Both the position numbers and the translations under genes were made by a program. A stretch of DNA of 64,000 bases from contig OZ234497.1 in the NCBI GenBank assembly GCA_965153455.1, positions 18,469,872 to 18,533,871 on the forward strand, in the 5' to 3' direction. Origin of the DNA: Sphagnum compactum. Lineage: Eukaryota > Bryophyta > Sphagnopsida > Sphagnales. Shown in pieces: positions 61,500-64,000 of this stretch. The notes beneath the pieces were generated by a model. The model had not been told where the DNA came from and did no database searches. It worked only from the letters and a program-made list of their open reading frames with translations. Each line of letters opens with the position of its first letter. Within the stretch, counting starts at the first letter, position 1.

Positions 61500-62090
61500 A
61501 ATGCCTAATGACCATCAAGGATTAGGGTTAAGGTCGAAAATATAAGAATATTGATAGTGAGTATCCAATTTTCTACAATAAACAAATTCCTCAATATTTT
61601 TTGGACTTTATGCCTTGAAAGAAAAAAACAGATAACTAGTGGCCACCAAGAACGAAGATTAAAGTAAAATGAAAACAACAATCGACCATGACTATTTAAA
61701 GATATACACATATAACTTTCAGGGATCAAAACATTGCTTTAAAAATATGCCACATCAAACACAAAAGAACCCAAAAACAGTACATATTAATTCAATGCCA
61801 TGAAAGTTAACAATACACTAGTGGTGGCAACTAAGGATTAAGGTTGAGGTGCAAAAATAAAGATCATTGATTATGACCATACAAGAATGTACACAAAATT
61901 TTCTACGATGAAAAGATTGATTAAACAAAACACTTCATCAAACACAAAAACATAACATGATCATTAATAAATTCCAGGTTCTATGCTAAGAATGAGAAAA
62001 GAGGACACCCGGTGGACACCCGGGATTAGGGTTGAAATGCAACAAAAAATATTATTGGTCAATAGTGTCCAAAAATATACACAAATAATT
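61500..62090. repeat. Degenerate tandem repeat, 130-190-bp units
   Basis: Units with a GGATTAGGGTTRAGGT-like block and ACACAAATAATTTNNANCA-like sequence recur at about 61510, 61641, 61832 and 62020. They are strongly diverged and contain no gene. Confidence 0.55.
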
Positions 62091-62429
62091 TGAACCACAA
62101 ATAAATTGATTAAACAATTTAATCATATAAAAGGTTCTAAAAAATCAAAAACATAATTTCCTCCATGTTCAAAACATCTTTCACACATTGCTAGATGCAT
62201 TAATAACATCAAGATTTACTTTAACCTTACTAGCACAAGCAATGGGAATAGAAATTTGATTCTTATTTGATTTTTTTTGGGCTGGAAACGAGAAAAGAAT
62301 GGATGAAATATCAAACCACTATTTTGGATTTGCAAAATTACATTTCCATTTGCTATTCTAGCAATCTTCATATAGATGTTGTTCATCCAAATTTCTGTCC
62401 TTCTTCATGGGAACCCACCATTGAACCCT

Positions 62430-63990
62430 CACCATTTAAAAAAATGTATTTTCCTCATCTTTCACAACATCACCTTGCATTCTTCCCATCTGAATAGGAA
62501 AAAAGCTAGGATCATGCGGTTTGACAAAAACAAAATCCCCATCATTAAGATATATAAACGGGGTGTACGCAATTGATGGCTTCATGTTCTTTAGCCCACA
62601 ATAAGGGCGTTGAATTGGGTCCTCTAAATCAACACCAACAATAGCGGTTGATAACGAAGCCTTGGAATAGTTGGATCTCCAATTACTTGACGACCATAAC
62701 CCTTCCAAAAGAATTGTACTTTGATGGGGTAAGGGCTTTGACAAATGTAACAAGATATCCTCCCAATAGTCAACATAGGGCTTCATCTTCATTTCATAAG
62801 TTGCACTTTGTGCAATGCCAACCTTCTAGAAATCCACGTATTTAGATAGACCAGCACTAATGAACTTTTGTCTTTCAACAAACTTGGAAGGATCAATGCC
62901 CCAAATGGGGCAATAAGGAACAGGACTAGGCACGCCTATAAACAACTTTGGTGACCCATTAGGATTAGCTTTCCACACTCTAATTAGAGGCACATCTGCG
63001 GGACTCTAAACAAAATTTGTGGGAAATTTTTACATGGCATAACAGGCCAGCCTGTTAAATCATCAAAACATCTAAGAATATGCATATTAATATGCCCTAC
63101 CAAAATCTCAAAACCATCCTTCAAACAACCTACCACCCAAGACTTAAAATTTGGAATCTCCTAAATCAACTAAGGAATAAACGGTTTTTCTTAGGAGACC
63201 ATGAACACCTTCATCAAATCAGCCAAAACGTAATTATTTTGTACTCTTAACTTTTTTATAAATATAGCCAAAACATCCATTGATATCTTCATTATGTATG
63301 GCCAAGAACAAGAAATCCAAGTTTCACTTTTTCAAACACATCCCTCGTAGTTAACAATGAAAGACATGCCAACAAATGCTGATTTTTGTTGTCTTCCAAA
63401 TAGTTATCCGTTTGGAGCAACAAATTTCTTGGCAAAAGTTTGGTGCTAACAATTTTCTCCGACATGTGTAATTTCACATACACAATGCAATTTCCCTTGC
63501 AAAAGACGAGCAAAAAATAAGTTATTTGGAGGTTCTTCCAACAATAGTCTTGATTTTGTAACTGAGGCAACTTCCAAGTGCGAAAAAGCCACAACAAAGA
63601 TCCAATTGTGAAATTGGGATCATTTGGCCACAACTCATTCAAATATTGAACATGTCTTTCGTCTTGTGTCCATGGGCGATACTTAGGGTAATAGGGAATT
63701 GTCCAAGCCCAAATATCATTTTGTTGCACATTTGTAGCCTTGGAAAAGCAATTTTCGCATGATCAATTTTGTCATGGATAATGCATAGGAATTCCTCCTT
63801 TGATAAAACAAACTCTATCCTCCACGTATGATATAATTTTCTACACGATTCTTGGTGGAAAATGTGTTTTTTTAGCTTCATTTCATATTTAATTGCATCA
63901 TTGCTATGCTTTCCCAATTTGGATATTAAATCCTTGAGGGATTCACAAACAACAGTACATTTTGTAAAAACTAACCCTTGTTTTTGTACA
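62430..63990 (-). pseudogene. DUF7869-type transposon-derived gene, decayed
   Basis: The minus strand, from 63917, reads FHQESCRKLYHTWRIEFVLS, KEEFLCIIHDKIDHAKIAFP, then IWAWTIPYYPKY, NELWPNDPNFTIGSLLWLFR, LPRNLLLQTDNYLEDNKNQH and GFLVLGHT. After a frameshift near 63292 it continues NEDINGCFGYIYKKVKS, and later MKMKPYVDYWEDILLHLSKP and FIYLNDGDFVFVKPHD. The pattern Q-x-DN...ENKN...GF..-GHTHEDIDG is that of DUF7869, a transposase-like domain found in many plant and animal mobile-element genes. The family name is my best match and rests on this pattern only. Stops at several places show decay; the 5' part runs past the window edge. Confidence 0.6.
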
Positions 63991-64000
63991 TCAACATTAA

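Overview
The window reads as nuclear DNA of a land plant, probably a seed-free plant such as a fern or bryophyte. The basis is short exons in U/A-rich introns (including one U12-type AT-AC intron), plant-style gene content, and very heavy loading with Mutator-like (MULE) and other transposable elements in AT-rich sequence. The species call is inference; nothing in the sequence names the organism.

Three protein genes lie in the first 20 kb, all on the minus strand. (1) 1870-4120 is a complete five-exon heat-shock-factor-binding-protein (HSBP1) gene of 89 codons; its last intron is AT-AC. (2) 9378-about 17980 is a nine-exon gene of about 2,190 codons. It carries a GBP/VLIG-like large GTPase domain, a propeller-like beta-rich region before it, an NF-X1-like Cys/His-rich region after it, and a C-terminal von Willebrand factor A (vWFA) domain. 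I see two apparent frameshifts and one nonsense codon in it, so it is either a young pseudogene or carries assembly errors. (3) 18424-20045 is a SERAC1-like alpha/beta hydrolase with an N-terminal membrane helix. Its last exon ends in a plausible splice donor, so genes 2 and 3 may be one fused gene (hydrolase, GTPase, zinc region, vWFA).

From 20.2 to 36.5 kb there is a 122-bp minisatellite just upstream of the hydrolase gene, decayed coding relics (one with a RING-like zinc motif, one DUF7869-type), a palindromic MITE-like insertion, a 1.14-kb LTR-like repeat, a 0.37-kb inverted-repeat element and long AT-rich stretches without genes.

From 36.5 to 61.4 kb four related MULE-like copies (A, B, C, D) dominate. 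Copy A (36569-41324) is bounded by terminal inverted repeats and a 9-bp target-site duplication. It encodes no transposase but a small C2H2 zinc-finger protein, and contains an array of near-perfect stem-loops and many copies of a 14-base motif (TGCAATACCYGCAT). Copy D is joined at base 58083/58084 to a 3.2-kb segment that is an inverted copy of 5481-8693, the region beyond the 3' end of the GTPase gene; the join creates an uninterrupted chimeric zinc-finger reading frame. A MULE transposase remnant lies at 42877-43203. The right edge (62.4-64 kb) holds a longer, decayed DUF7869-type relic.

The genes show no common pathway beyond the hydrolase-GTPase neighbourhood. Among the transposable elements, the copies probably depend on a transposase supplied elsewhere.
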